From: JBHIET01 sp046760785
GTDB lineage: Bacteria > Chloroflexota > Anaerolineae > B4-G1
Length of the DNA: 33,850 bases
Direction: 5' to 3'
Assembly (NCBI GenBank): GCA_046760785.1
Contig: JBHIET010000034.1
Span: 1 to 33,850 of the forward strand
The notes beneath the pieces were generated by a model. It did not search any database. It saw only the letters and a list, made by a program, of their open reading frames with translations, and was not told the origin of the DNA. A program made the translations under genes and the position numbers. This document shows, in pieces, positions 1 through 8,143 of this stretch (the first letter of the stretch is position 1; each line of letters starts with the position of its first letter).

Positions 1-1
1 C

Positions 2-61
2 AGCTATGATCTGTACAATCACTGTTACGATTTCCAGGGGTGCGAAAAACAGGCTGAGTAG
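2..61 (+). CDS. C-terminal end of an unidentified protein (partial)
   Basis: The window opens in a frame that runs without interruption to a TAG at 59-61 and gives 19 residues ending in FQGCEKQAE. The composition (two Cys, several Tyr and acidic residues) looks like a real C-terminus, but the piece is too short to assign to a family. The gene would be convergent with the nuclease gene ending at 211. It could also be chance. Confidence 0.35.
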   Translation, partial: SYDLYNHCYDFQGCEKQAE

Positions 62-118
62 GCCGCAGGCCGTATCGAAGAACGCGGTTTTGCAACAGTG
101 CGCCGCTTGAGCCGCACC

Positions 119-168
119 TCCTTCGACAAGCTCAGGACAGGCTTCGATATGCTCCGCTACTCAGGGTG
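119..168. repeat. Short palindromic repeat, CTTCGACAAGCTCAGG family
   Basis: Two imperfect tandem units lie here: CTTCGACAAGCTCAGGACAG, then a diverged unit running from CTTCGATATGCTCC to CTCAGGG. The core is the reverse complement of CCTGAGCTTGTCGAAG, found four times inside nadA (28784-28879), and related to the insert in pncB (25258-25292). Here it lies in the spacer between two convergent genes. Confidence 0.7.
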
Positions 169-210
169 CTTAGTAGCTATTTTCGGAGCAGGCAGACCAA
201 TCGTCCCAAG

Positions 211-3200
211 CTACCTGCGCCACGATCTGTACAGCCACAGATGATGGAGTGGCCGAAACGAGATGGTCTCCTCACCGGTCACCCGCCCAGCCAGTTGATC
301 GCCCGCCACAGGGAGGCTCAACTTCACCGTCGCCTCGGCGGGCCGCGTCTTGTAGTTGACCCCTGGCAGAGAGAGCTTGCCCCGGAGGATAAAGATGGGT
401 TGCGGCCACGATCGGCCTGGCTTCGGCCAGATGATGACTGCTTTGGTGATCTGCACTCCTTCGCTAGACGGATTATGCTTCCTGCGGAAGTACCACACCC
501 GCCCGCACTCTTTCATAGAGATTTCGTCGGCTGCGCTCTTCTCACCGATGGTGAGCGCCAGTTCCAGGTCGCGGGAGAGATCATCGCGAGCATAGCCCTC
601 CGGCAGCTCCAACCGACCGTAGAGCGTGAAGTACCCCCGACTATCATCCTTACGCCAGCGGATTCTGGCGTAGCGAACATCGAACGTATCGAACGGCACA
701 GTTCGTGGCCGCACCAAGATCTCGACGCTGGCGCTGCTGCTGCCCATGTCATGGCTTGCGGTCAGCGTGACCTCGTAGAGGCCAGGCTCCGCCCAGCCGT
801 GCGTAGGCGATTCCTGTGTGCTAGTGGAGCCGTCGCCAAAGTCCCACAAGAAACTTAACGGCTCGTCGCCCGTGCTCTCGTTGTGGAAGGTCACCGTCTC
901 GTCCACGAAGACATTGGTCGCGCTGGGGGTGAAGGCAGCGGCAGGCGGGTTGAAGGTGAGGCCCAAGATCACCGGGTCGTGATCCGACGAGCGGTAAAAG
1001 TCAGGATTGTAGACATAGTCGTGGCTAAAGTCGCCGGAGCTCTCGGCGGGGTCTATGACCTCGTCGTTGTAATCGAGCACCCGCGGCTCGTCGGCGTTGA
1101 TGTGCCAGATGTCCACCCCTGTGGTTCGAGCGGCCAGGCTGTCTGTGGCGAATGCATAGTCCAACAGGCCGGCCTGGCCGAAGTAAACGTACGAGTACTG
1201 ATCTGCTGGCGGCACGAAGGCGTCCATCAGGTTCGCCAGCCCGCCCTCCAGTATGAGGATGGGGTCTTCCTGGGCGTAAGAGTTCAGGTCACCGACAACG
1301 ATCACGTCGTCATCCCCGCTGGCTGCCTGCAGCTCGGCCACGAAGTCGAGAAGCGCCTGGGCCTGCAACGTGCGCCGGTGGTTGTAGCAGCCTTGCCCAT
1401 CTCCCTGGTCGTTGTTGGGGTCATCGGGGCCGGTCAAATCATAGCATCCCTTGGACTTGAAGTGGTTTACGACCAGCGTGAAAACCTCGCCGGAGGCCTT
1501 GGCCGCAAAGGTCTGGGCGATGGGGGGGCGGTCGGTGGAGAAAGCCGGGTCGTCGTCCGCCACCGGGTCGCCGATGGGGGTCACGCTGGCGGTCTGGTAG
1601 ATGATCCCGACTTTGATGGGATTGGTGGAGTCCAGCCCGCCGGGATAGGCGGGATCGGGAACTGCCGCCCACGTGCCCGGTGCGGTAGCGTCGTTGAGCG
1701 CCGCCACCAGATCCCCGATGGCCACCGGCCCGTTGTTCTCCAACTCCTGGAGGCCGACGATGTCGGCACCCAGGGCCAGGATCGCCGGCACCGTCTTGGC
1801 CTTCTGCCGCTCGAACTCGGCGAGCGAGTCGGCCCCGCGAGCCTCGTTGATGCCGTCGTCAATGGTGGTCCAGTAGTTAAGCAGGTTCAAGCTGGCCACT
1901 CTGATGGCACCGCCGACGTCGCCCGGAGCATCGGTGCGGGCGTTGGCACGGACGAACACGGGGGGCACCGTGGGGTGCAGGCGGTACTTGCCAAAGCCGT
2001 AGCCCAACACACCGGTCAGGCCCGTGACGGTGTCGCCGAGACGCAGGGTGTTATCGGCCGCCAGGTACGGCACCGCCAGCGGAAACTCGGCAGTGCTGCC
2101 GTCGTCCACGAGCAATTGCCGGCGGTCGTTCAGTTCCTGGGCCGCGCTGGCGTCGGGACCGGGGGCGACCTGGTTCGTCGGAATCTCCAGCCGTCCCTCC
2201 GCCGAAATGACCACCTCGCCGTACCGGTGCAAGTTGTAGTGGTCTGTCGCCGCTAGCTCTTCGGGGAGGGTGACGAGCATGCCCTCGTACCATTCCCAGT
2301 CGGCCAGGTCCGCGACGGGCAGGTCAACCGTCGCCGCCGTAACGCCGGCACCGCTGCTGCAAACCGCCACGTTGCTGACGTTGTGTAGTTGCGTGAAGTC
2401 ATAGTATTCGGTGACGTCGCCCATCACTCGCACCACGTCGCCCAGACTGACGTCAACGCCAAAACCGCTGTCGTAGACGAAGACGCCTTCGGAAGTTGCC
2501 GGGTCGGCGTCGGCGTCCGCGTCCTCTTCCTGGACGAAAAAGCCCCTGAACTCATCCGCACCCTGAAAGTCGCCCACGACCACGCCCTCGATGACCACGC
2601 CAGATTCACCGTTTAACGGACTGACAGCACCGTTGCCCTGAAGGTCGTGGATGAACGCGGCCGGGTCGCCGCAGGCGCCAAACGCAGGCCCGCAACCGGG
2701 GAAGGAGGAGCCATCTATCATAGTACCCGGCGAGAAGAGTGCCCCGCCGGAGCCGGTGGCGGTCGAGTGTTGTACAAACGCGCCGGTGATATCGGGGTCG
2801 CGGGTGAGCGACTGATCGTCGCCGCCCTCACCGCCGTAGGTGACCGTCGCCTGATCGGTCGAGCCGTCGTTGAGGGTGATGGTATCGCCACTGTTATTCA
2901 AGCCGAGCGAGCCGGTGCTGGCCGTTTGCACAACTGCACCGCCGAATGAACCGGTGGGCGTGCCACCCCCAAAGACCACAATGGCGCAGTGGGCAGAGAC
3001 GGCCGTTCCGGCTGGAAAGATGTGGCGTACCTTGTAGCCGTCCGCCAAAGTCCAGCCAGAAATATCCGCAGCGCTATCTGAATTGTTCACGATTTCGACA
3101 AGTTCGTCTTGAGTGGCGTCGCGAGTCCCATCCCCGTTGGCGTCTCCTGATAGATCACCGGCTGGGTCGGCGAGGACTTCGTTGATGAGCAGTGCGGAGG

Positions 3201-4428
3201 GTGGTGTCGGCAAGATGATGTCGCCGTCGTCTCGCGGTTGAATCTTGAAATTGCCGTAAGAGTAATCCAGCGGGCCGACGAGAGCGCTCAGGGCATCACC
3301 GTTGGTCGGAGCGTAGGTGTAGCTGCCCTTGTCATCAATACGGACGTCACCGCTGCCGTCACTGACCGACCACTCCCCATAGCCCAGATCGTCGTTGGTG
3401 ACGGTGACGTTCTCCACACGCACCAGCACTCCCTCCCACTGCTCCTGGCTCACGTCGCCGGTGGAAAGGATTACGGGACCGGGTATGGGATTGCCACCGG
3501 ATATGACTTCGTAGTCGGTGAGGCTCGTTAGCTCCGTGAGGTTGTCGTACTCGGCCACCGTGCCGGTCAAGCGCACCCGGTCACCCAGAGCCGGGGTGTT
3601 CGTGTTATCGAACACCCACAGGCCGTTCCACGCCCCGCCGCCAGGGTCTTGAATGAAATAGCCGTTGTAGAAGCGCGCGGTGACGATACCCTCGGTGGTG
3701 ACGTCGGTTTGATCCTTGTAGGGTGAGTCGCCCGAGGGATCGGTAGTGTATTGGATGTCATAGATGGGGGTGTAGGTAGGGCCACCACCAGGTGAGTAGG
3801 TCCCTATTGGGAACGGTGTGGTTGCTGCCGCGTTGGAAGTTTCTCCATCCAGGGCGTTAGGCCCACTGAAAGACCAGTTTGCCAAAACGAACGTTGCGCC
3901 GTCGGGCCCCGTACCATCCACTCTGTAGGCCCAGCCGTCCATATACTCCCAGGGTTGGCCGCTCCCGTCGGTGTTGATGTCACCGAAAACATCCACGACC
4001 GAGCCGTTGTGGAATAGCTCAATCGCGTCGTCGCCGTTGATGCTGGCCGCGCTGCTTATATAGTCGGGGGCGAATCCGAAAAAGGCTTCAAAGCCGGTCA
4101 CTTCGGAGGCCGCGGTTTCGTGAGCCACGTATATAAAAGTCCCGGCAGCAGCGGAAACGGCAGGGAATGTGAATTCCTCCCCATCACTGCCCCCTCCGTT
4201 GTTGGCCGACCCAAACCCGTAGGTGCTGAGGTCGGTTATGTCTTCTAAAACGTAGAATTCCACGGCTTTCGGTACGCCGCCGGAAAGCGGGCCATCTATC
4301 ACTCCTGTGATGAGTAGCGAAGTGGAATCCGCTCTTGCCGGTGAGACGGCCCCAGCGAAGAACGAAGCCAGCAGGCTGACAATGGCCACAATGACCTGCA
4401 CTTTGCTGAGCCTGACATGCGTGTTCAT
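211..4428 (-). CDS. Secreted multidomain nuclease (ExeM/NucH-like) with lamin-tail, OB-like, EEP and PKD domains
   Basis: This is a 1405-residue exported protein, probably an extracellular DNase used for nutrient scavenging. A signal peptide (about 1-33, hydrophobic stretch then SPARA-DS) is followed by a lamin-tail-like domain (about 36-185), an OB-like segment (about 222-400), a second lamin-tail domain (about 412-545, with a DANGDGTRD loop), another OB-like segment (about 595-825) and an endonuclease/exonuclease/phosphatase domain (about 842-1158). The last has the expected residues: Asn848 in SLNLLNY, Glu895 in LQELEN, His989 in NHFKSKG, Asp1047/Asn1049 in GDLNS, and Asp1149-His1150 in SSDHDP. 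A PKD domain (about 1163-1240, WDFGDGS) and about 160 unrecognised residues follow. The start has AAGGAG seven bases upstream. It is transcribed alone, divergently from ABC system 1. The substrate (DNA, RNA or a phosphoester) is inferred. Confidence 0.9.
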   Translation of the reverse strand: MNTHVRLSKVQVIVAIVSLLASFFAGAVSPARADSTSLLITGVIDGPLSGGVPKAVEFYVLEDITDLSTYGFGSANNGGGSDGEEFTFPAVSAAAGTFIYVAHETAASEVTGFEAFFGFAPDYISSAASINGDDAIELFHNGSVVDVFGDINTDGSGQPWEYMDGWAYRVDGTGPDGATFVLANWSFSGPNALDGETSNAAATTPFPIGTYSPGGGPTYTPIYDIQYTTDPSGDSPYKDQTDVTTEGIVTARFYNGYFIQDPGGGAWNGLWVFDNTNTPALGDRVRLTGTVAEYDNLTELTSLTDYEVISGGNPIPGPVILSTGDVSQEQWEGVLVRVENVTVTNDDLGYGEWSVSDGSGDVRIDDKGSYTYAPTNGDALSALVGPLDYSYGNFKIQPRDDGDIILPTPPSALLINEVLADPAGDLSGDANGDGTRDATQDELVEIVNNSDSAADISGWTLADGYKVRHIFPAGTAVSAHCAIVVFGGGTPTGSFGGAVVQTASTGSLGLNNSGDTITLNDGSTDQATVTYGGEGGDDQSLTRDPDITGAFVQHSTATGSGGALFSPGTMIDGSSFPGCGPAFGACGDPAAFIHDLQGNGAVSPLNGESGVVIEGVVVGDFQGADEFRGFFVQEEDADADADPATSEGVFVYDSGFGVDVSLGDVVRVMGDVTEYYDFTQLHNVSNVAVCSSGAGVTAATVDLPVADLADWEWYEGMLVTLPEELAATDHYNLHRYGEVVISAEGRLEIPTNQVAPGPDASAAQELNDRRQLLVDDGSTAEFPLAVPYLAADNTLRLGDTVTGLTGVLGYGFGKYRLHPTVPPVFVRANARTDAPGDVGGAIRVASLNLLNYWTTIDDGINEARGADSLAEFERQKAKTVPAILALGADIVGLQELENNGPVAIGDLVAALNDATAPGTWAAVPDPAYPGGLDSTNPIKVGIIYQTASVTPIGDPVADDDPAFSTDRPPIAQTFAAKASGEVFTLVVNHFKSKGCYDLTGPDDPNNDQGDGQGCYNHRRTLQAQALLDFVAELQAASGDDDVIVVGDLNSYAQEDPILILEGGLANLMDAFVPPADQYSYVYFGQAGLLDYAFATDSLAARTTGVDIWHINADEPRVLDYNDEVIDPAESSGDFSHDYVYNPDFYRSSDHDPVILGLTFNPPAAAFTPSATNVFVDETVTFHNESTGDEPLSFLWDFGDGSTSTQESPTHGWAEPGLYEVTLTASHDMGSSSASVEILVRPRTVPFDTFDVRYARIRWRKDDSRGYFTLYGRLELPEGYARDDLSRDLELALTIGEKSAADEISMKECGRVWYFRRKHNPSSEGVQITKAVIIWPKPGRSWPQPIFILRGKLSLPGVNYKTRPAEATVKLSLPVAGDQLAGRVTGEETISFRPLHHLWLYRSWRR

Positions 4429-4802
4429 GGGTTCTCCTTTCGCAAATCAGTGTGAGATATTGACCTATACGCAAACTGTTCCCGCACTCTAGGGGCAAAA
4501 CGAGGACGGAAACCAGGGCTAGGCTCTTGGAACAGGCTTTGGCTGGAAGATCGAGGTAGAGTCACGAGGTCAGGAAACCTCGCCCCGCCGCTTCTCCAAT
4601 TTGCAATTATACCACAAACAGGAAAAGATGGGGACTAAAAAGCCCCTAAATCCATCGCATACCGCTTTTGCATCTTGCGCGGGTACTTTCTTTCCTCATC
4701 TATCGTCATTTCATCGTCAGCGGACATGTTTCCTCCAGTATCATTATCATTTGGAGGAATCATACCACCTCGGTAACACTTCACACGAGTGAATGCGCAA
4801 TC
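4429..4802. other. Non-coding spacer between divergent genes
   Basis: No convincing gene is present. The stretch carries the ribosome-binding site of the - strand nuclease (AAGGAG, 4436-4441), AT-richer DNA, and two small inverted repeats (GAGGT/ACCTC near 4572-4587; CCTCCA/TGGAGG near 4733-4759). No promoter for the nuclease gene can be picked out with confidence. Confidence 0.5.
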
Positions 4803-4830
4803 TTGACATTCAGCGGTTTTTCTGTATACT
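4803..4830 (+). promoter_or_regulatory. Sigma-70-type promoter of ABC system 1
   Basis: TTGACA (4803-4808) is separated by 16 bases from TATACT (4825-4830). The same promoter, with the same spacing and a similar T-rich spacer, precedes the binding-protein gene at 15888 (15678-15705). Transcription would start near 4837, just before the leader hairpin. Confidence 0.8.
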
Positions 4831-4845
4831 TATCACATTACAGCT

Positions 4846-4912
4846 ACAGGCGATCCGGTATGCCGAGTGAGATCGCCTGTTGGAGTAATGCCTCATGCGA
4901 AAAGGAGGTGAT
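4846..4912 (+). promoter_or_regulatory. Structured mRNA leader: hairpin plus extended Shine-Dalgarno (STAB-SD-like)
   Basis: A perfect 10-bp inverted repeat ACAGGCGATC (4846-4855) / GATCGCCTGT (4871-4880) can fold, with a smaller CGG/CCG hairpin inside the loop. Twenty bases further on is AAAGGAGGTGAT (4901-4912), fully complementary to the usual 3' end of 16S rRNA, yet the binding-protein start is 72 bases downstream. An ATG at 4911 overlaps the element and would give an 18-residue leader peptide ending at 4967, but the spacing to it is too short for normal initiation. The homologous leader at 15721-15807 keeps the arrangement. The likely role is 5'-end mRNA stabilisation or a ribosome standby site; this is inferred. 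Confidence 0.65.
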
Positions 4913-4984
4913 GCCTCGGGATACGATTCCTTCATCGGCTCGTGTGTTTACCCCATGTATAGCATAAGAAAAAGGAGAGAACAA

Positions 4985-6523
4985 ATGAAAGCCTTGCGTG
5001 TTCTAAGTGCCGGGGTAGTGTTGGTCGTGGTAGGCAGTCTGATGACTGCGTGTGGACCTAAGGCTACACCCGTACCACCCCTGGTTATCGGCACCACTGA
5101 TAGCGTCACCGACCTCGACCCGGCCCAGTCCTACGACTTCCATACCTGGGAGATCCATCACAACACAATGGACACACTCCTGACCTACATCCCAGGCACG
5201 ACTGAACTTCAGCCCGGCCTGGCCGAGGACTTCCCCGAGGTCAGTTCTGATGGGCTGGAGTACACTTTCAAGCTGCGCCAGGGGCTTAAGTTCCCCGACG
5301 GCACCGCCTTCAACGCCGACGCCGTCGTCTGGTCCATCAACCGCGTGATGCGGCTGGAAGGCGACCCCAACTGGCTGGTGACTTCCTTCGTGGACAGCGT
5401 GGAGAAGGTGGATGACTACACCGTCAAGTTCACACTCCAGGACGCGGTGGGCTTCTTCCCGCTGTTGGTCGCCACCCAGCCCTACTCGCCGATCAGCCCG
5501 AACTGCTACTCGGAGGACGAGTTCGATTCCGATAGCACCTGCGGCGGCATCGGCCACTACGTGATCAAGCGCTGGGAGCGGGACGTGGAGATGGAGCTGG
5601 AAGCCAACCCCGACTACTACGGCGACCCGCCGGCCTACCCGAACGTGATCGTGCGCTACTTCGCCGACTCCACGGCCATGCGGTTGGCCCTCGAATCGGG
5701 GGACATTGACGTGGCCTGGAAGACACTGACTCCGTCCGACTACGACGACTTCCGCGACAACGCCAACTACAACATGTACGAGGGGTCCGGCCCCTACATC
5801 CGCTACATCTGCTTCAACACCACCACCGAGCCCTTCGACGATCCGACAGTCCGCCAGGCCATCTCGCTGGCCATTGACCGTGATTCCATCTCCGATGTCG
5901 TCTTCCAGGGCACGCATCAGAACCTGTACAGCATGGTGCCGAAAGGGATGTTCGGTCACGTTGACGCCTTCCCCGAGCGGGATCTGGAGCAGGCCAAGTC
6001 ACTTCTGGCCGGGGCAGGCTTCGACGAGGACAACCCGCTGGTGATGGACTTCTGGTGGACGCCCGACCACTACGGCCCGACTGAGGGTGACGTAGCGGCG
6101 GTGATGAAGGAGGCACTGGAGGAGACCGGCGTGATCCAGGTCAACCTGCAGTCCGCCGAGTGGGCCACCTATACCGACTACTTTGGCCCCGGCACAATGC
6201 CTGTCTTCCTGCTGGGTTGGTACCCCGACTACCTGGACCCCGACAACTACACCTCCGCCTTCGCCGAGTGCGGCACCTCGGACGACCTGGGTATCTTCTA
6301 CTGCAGCGACCAGATGGACGATCTACTGCACCAGGCCCGGCTTTCCACCGATATGGACGAGCGCGCAGACCTGTACAAGCAGATACAGGAACTGTGGACC
6401 ACCGAGGTTCCGACTATCCCCTTCACCCAGGGGTTACTGCTCGTCGTGACCCAGAAGAACATCGGCGGGGTCACCCTGGACCCGACATTGTTCTTGCACT
6501 ACTTCACGTTGACCAAGGAATAG
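4985..6523 (+). CDS. ABC transporter solute-binding lipoprotein, family 5 (system 1)
   Basis: This is the extracytoplasmic binding protein of a peptide/oligopeptide-type uptake system. The chosen ATG at 4985 has AGGAGA seven bases upstream and begins a lipoprotein signal (MKALRVLSAG, hydrophobic core, LMTAC) with Cys23 as the lipid-attachment site. An in-frame ATG 30 codons upstream has no signal-peptide logic. The mature part has the family 5 hallmarks: GTTDSVTDLDPAQSYD at the N-terminus, YTFKLRQGLKFPDGT with NADAVVWSINR, and VRQAISLAIDRDSI. The length (512 residues) is normal. The ligand cannot be read from sequence; family members bind peptides, sugars, nickel or opines. It is first in the system 1 operon, followed by two hairpins before the permease gene, and its leader resembles that of the gene at 15888. 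Confidence 0.93.
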   Translation: MKALRVLSAGVVLVVVGSLMTACGPKATPVPPLVIGTTDSVTDLDPAQSYDFHTWEIHHNTMDTLLTYIPGTTELQPGLAEDFPEVSSDGLEYTFKLRQGLKFPDGTAFNADAVVWSINRVMRLEGDPNWLVTSFVDSVEKVDDYTVKFTLQDAVGFFPLLVATQPYSPISPNCYSEDEFDSDSTCGGIGHYVIKRWERDVEMELEANPDYYGDPPAYPNVIVRYFADSTAMRLALESGDIDVAWKTLTPSDYDDFRDNANYNMYEGSGPYIRYICFNTTTEPFDDPTVRQAISLAIDRDSISDVVFQGTHQNLYSMVPKGMFGHVDAFPERDLEQAKSLLAGAGFDEDNPLVMDFWWTPDHYGPTEGDVAAVMKEALEETGVIQVNLQSAEWATYTDYFGPGTMPVFLLGWYPDYLDPDNYTSAFAECGTSDDLGIFYCSDQMDDLLHQARLSTDMDERADLYKQIQELWTTEVPTIPFTQGLLLVVTQKNIGGVTLDPTLFLHYFTLTKE

Positions 6524-6552
6524 ACAGGAACGCTCAATCGTGACGCGAGGGT

Positions 6553-6593
6553 GGAGGGGTTTTGATGGGATTTCTCCTTATCAAAACCCCTCC
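6553..6593 (+). terminator. Long hairpin after binding-protein gene
   Basis: A perfect 14-bp inverted repeat GGAGGGGTTTTGAT (6553-6566) / ATCAAAACCCCTCC (6580-6593) with a 13-base loop starts 29 bases after the stop codon. No T-run follows, so partial termination or protection of the upstream mRNA from 3' decay is more likely than full termination. Confidence 0.55.
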
Positions 6594-6620
6594 CCCATGC
6601 AAACATCTATCCTGGAATTG

Positions 6621-6653
6621 AGCCTTGCGAAGGTTTTGAACCTTCGCAAGGCT
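6621..6653 (+). repeat. 15-bp perfect hairpin in front of permease gene
   Basis: AGCCTTGCGAAGGTT (6621-6635), loop TTG, AACCTTCGCAAGGCT (6639-6653). It is a near-perfect palindrome of the REP type only 14 bases before the permease start. It may be a dispersed palindromic repeat, and it should reduce expression of the permease relative to the binding protein. Confidence 0.65.
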
Positions 6654-6667
6654 AGAGAGCACAAGCT

Positions 6668-8119
6668 ATGAGTTCACTGCGAGCTTACATCATCACCCGG
6701 GTTCTGCTCACGATCCCGATGGTACTTGTCTTGCTTGTCCTGGTCTTTATCCTGCTACGGGTAATGCCGGGTGATCCGGTCAAGGCCGCGATGCGGCCCG
6801 GCGTGCCAGAGGAGTACCTGGACCAGATCCGGCACGCTCAGGGGCTGGACCGGCCCATGGTAATCAACTTGCGTGGAAGTTGGGCCACGGTGGTGGAGCC
6901 AGTGGTCGTGCTGTACACCGAACGCGACCCTACCAGCCCACCAGTGATGCTGGCCCTGGAGGGAGAGCGGCTGCCTGTCACCGACCGCTACACTGAGGAA
7001 GGAGATGACTGGCTGCGCGTCTCTATTGACAAAGGCGCGCAGGTCTGGGTGGAGAAAGAGAAACTAGCCTGGCTGCGGCGGGTGGAATTCTACTTCACGC
7101 CGGTTGAAGAGGTTGGGAACGCCCCGATCGAGGGAGATTGGGAGCAGGTGATCATGCTCCAGGGCGGGCTGGAGGGTTGGGCCTCCACTCAAAATTTCCA
7201 GGTCCACGTCAATCCCTTCGACAGCCAGTTCTTCAACTACCTGTGGGGCCTGATCGCGCACTTCGATCTGGGGCGTTCGATCACGTTGCGGGGCCGTCCC
7301 GTAACGGCTGACCTGGCGCTCAAGCTCCCGGCCACGATCGAACTCAGCATCGCCAGCATGCTAGTAGCCACGGGGGTAGGGGTGTTTGCTGGCGCTTTCG
7401 CCGCCCAGAAACGTCGCAGCGCTGCCGACTATTCCTTGCGCATCTACAGCATTGTCGCCTACGCTGTCCCCGTCTTCTGGTTGGGGTTGATGTTCCAACT
7501 CATCTTTGGCGTTGGGTTGGGCTGGTTCCCCGTCGCCGGCCGCATTGATACCCAGTTACGACCCGATACCATCACTCAGGTCTTCGCTCTACAGGAGCGG
7601 TTCACCGGACCGACGGGGGGGAAAATCATCGCCCTGACCGATTTCCTCTCCAATTTCTACATCTTCAGCACCCTCATCACCGGCCAGTGGGACAGCCTGC
7701 TGAACGTACTGTACCATCTGGTGCTTCCCGCGTTGACGCTGGGGCTTTATCTCTCCGGCGTCTTCACCCGCCTCACGCGGGCCAACATGCTCGACGTGCT
7801 GCAACAGGACTTCGTCACCGCAGCCCGTGCCCGTGGCATCCCGGAGAAAGTGGTCGTCTACCGGCACGCGCTGCTCAACGCCTTCATCCCCATCCTCACG
7901 ATGTTCGGTATGCAGTTCGCACTGATGCTGGCCGGTGCGGTGCTGACGGAGACGACCTTTAACTGGCCGGGGATGGGCTTGTTCTTGGTGGACCGCATCT
8001 ACGATCGAGACTTTCCGGCCATCCAGGGCACGGTGGTCTTCATCGCCCTGTTCGTCGCGACGGTCAGCCTGATCGTGGACATCATCTACGCCCGCATTGA
8101 CCCCCGGGTACGGTATTGA
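6668..8119 (+). CDS. ABC transporter permease, DppB/OppB-like, with SH3-like insertion
   Basis: This is an inner-membrane permease of system 1. It has an N-terminal membrane segment (about 7-31), the MPGDP motif, and C-terminal membrane segments with the EAA coupling motif (TAARARGIPEKVVVYRHALLN). At 483 residues it is about 150 longer than usual members (roughly 310-340). The extra sequence begins after QGLDRPM (about residue 64), where relatives continue directly to a short loop and FDLGRS (here 199-204). The insert (about 65-185) faces outside the membrane and holds one SH3b-like unit (about 74-136: VVVLYTERD, then GERLPV, GDDWLRVSIDKGAQVWVEKE) and a second half-unit (about 156-178: GDWEQVIMLQGGLEGWAS). 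Downstream are a lectin-like gene and the partner permease. SH3 assignment is by pattern only. Confidence 0.9.
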   Translation: MSSLRAYIITRVLLTIPMVLVLLVLVFILLRVMPGDPVKAAMRPGVPEEYLDQIRHAQGLDRPMVINLRGSWATVVEPVVVLYTERDPTSPPVMLALEGERLPVTDRYTEEGDDWLRVSIDKGAQVWVEKEKLAWLRRVEFYFTPVEEVGNAPIEGDWEQVIMLQGGLEGWASTQNFQVHVNPFDSQFFNYLWGLIAHFDLGRSITLRGRPVTADLALKLPATIELSIASMLVATGVGVFAGAFAAQKRRSAADYSLRIYSIVAYAVPVFWLGLMFQLIFGVGLGWFPVAGRIDTQLRPDTITQVFALQERFTGPTGGKIIALTDFLSNFYIFSTLITGQWDSLLNVLYHLVLPALTLGLYLSGVFTRLTRANMLDVLQQDFVTAARARGIPEKVVVYRHALLNAFIPILTMFGMQFALMLAGAVLTETTFNWPGMGLFLVDRIYDRDFPAIQGTVVFIALFVATVSLIVDIIYARIDPRVRY

Positions 8120-8143
8120 GATTAGGAAGTAAAGGATAAGGAG

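Noticed and set aside
883..2256. Long + strand reading frame (457 residues) opposite the nuclease gene
   Set aside because: It is antisense to conserved EEP and OB-like domains, and its composition (Val/Gly/Arg/His-rich) is that of a mirror of a GC-rich gene.
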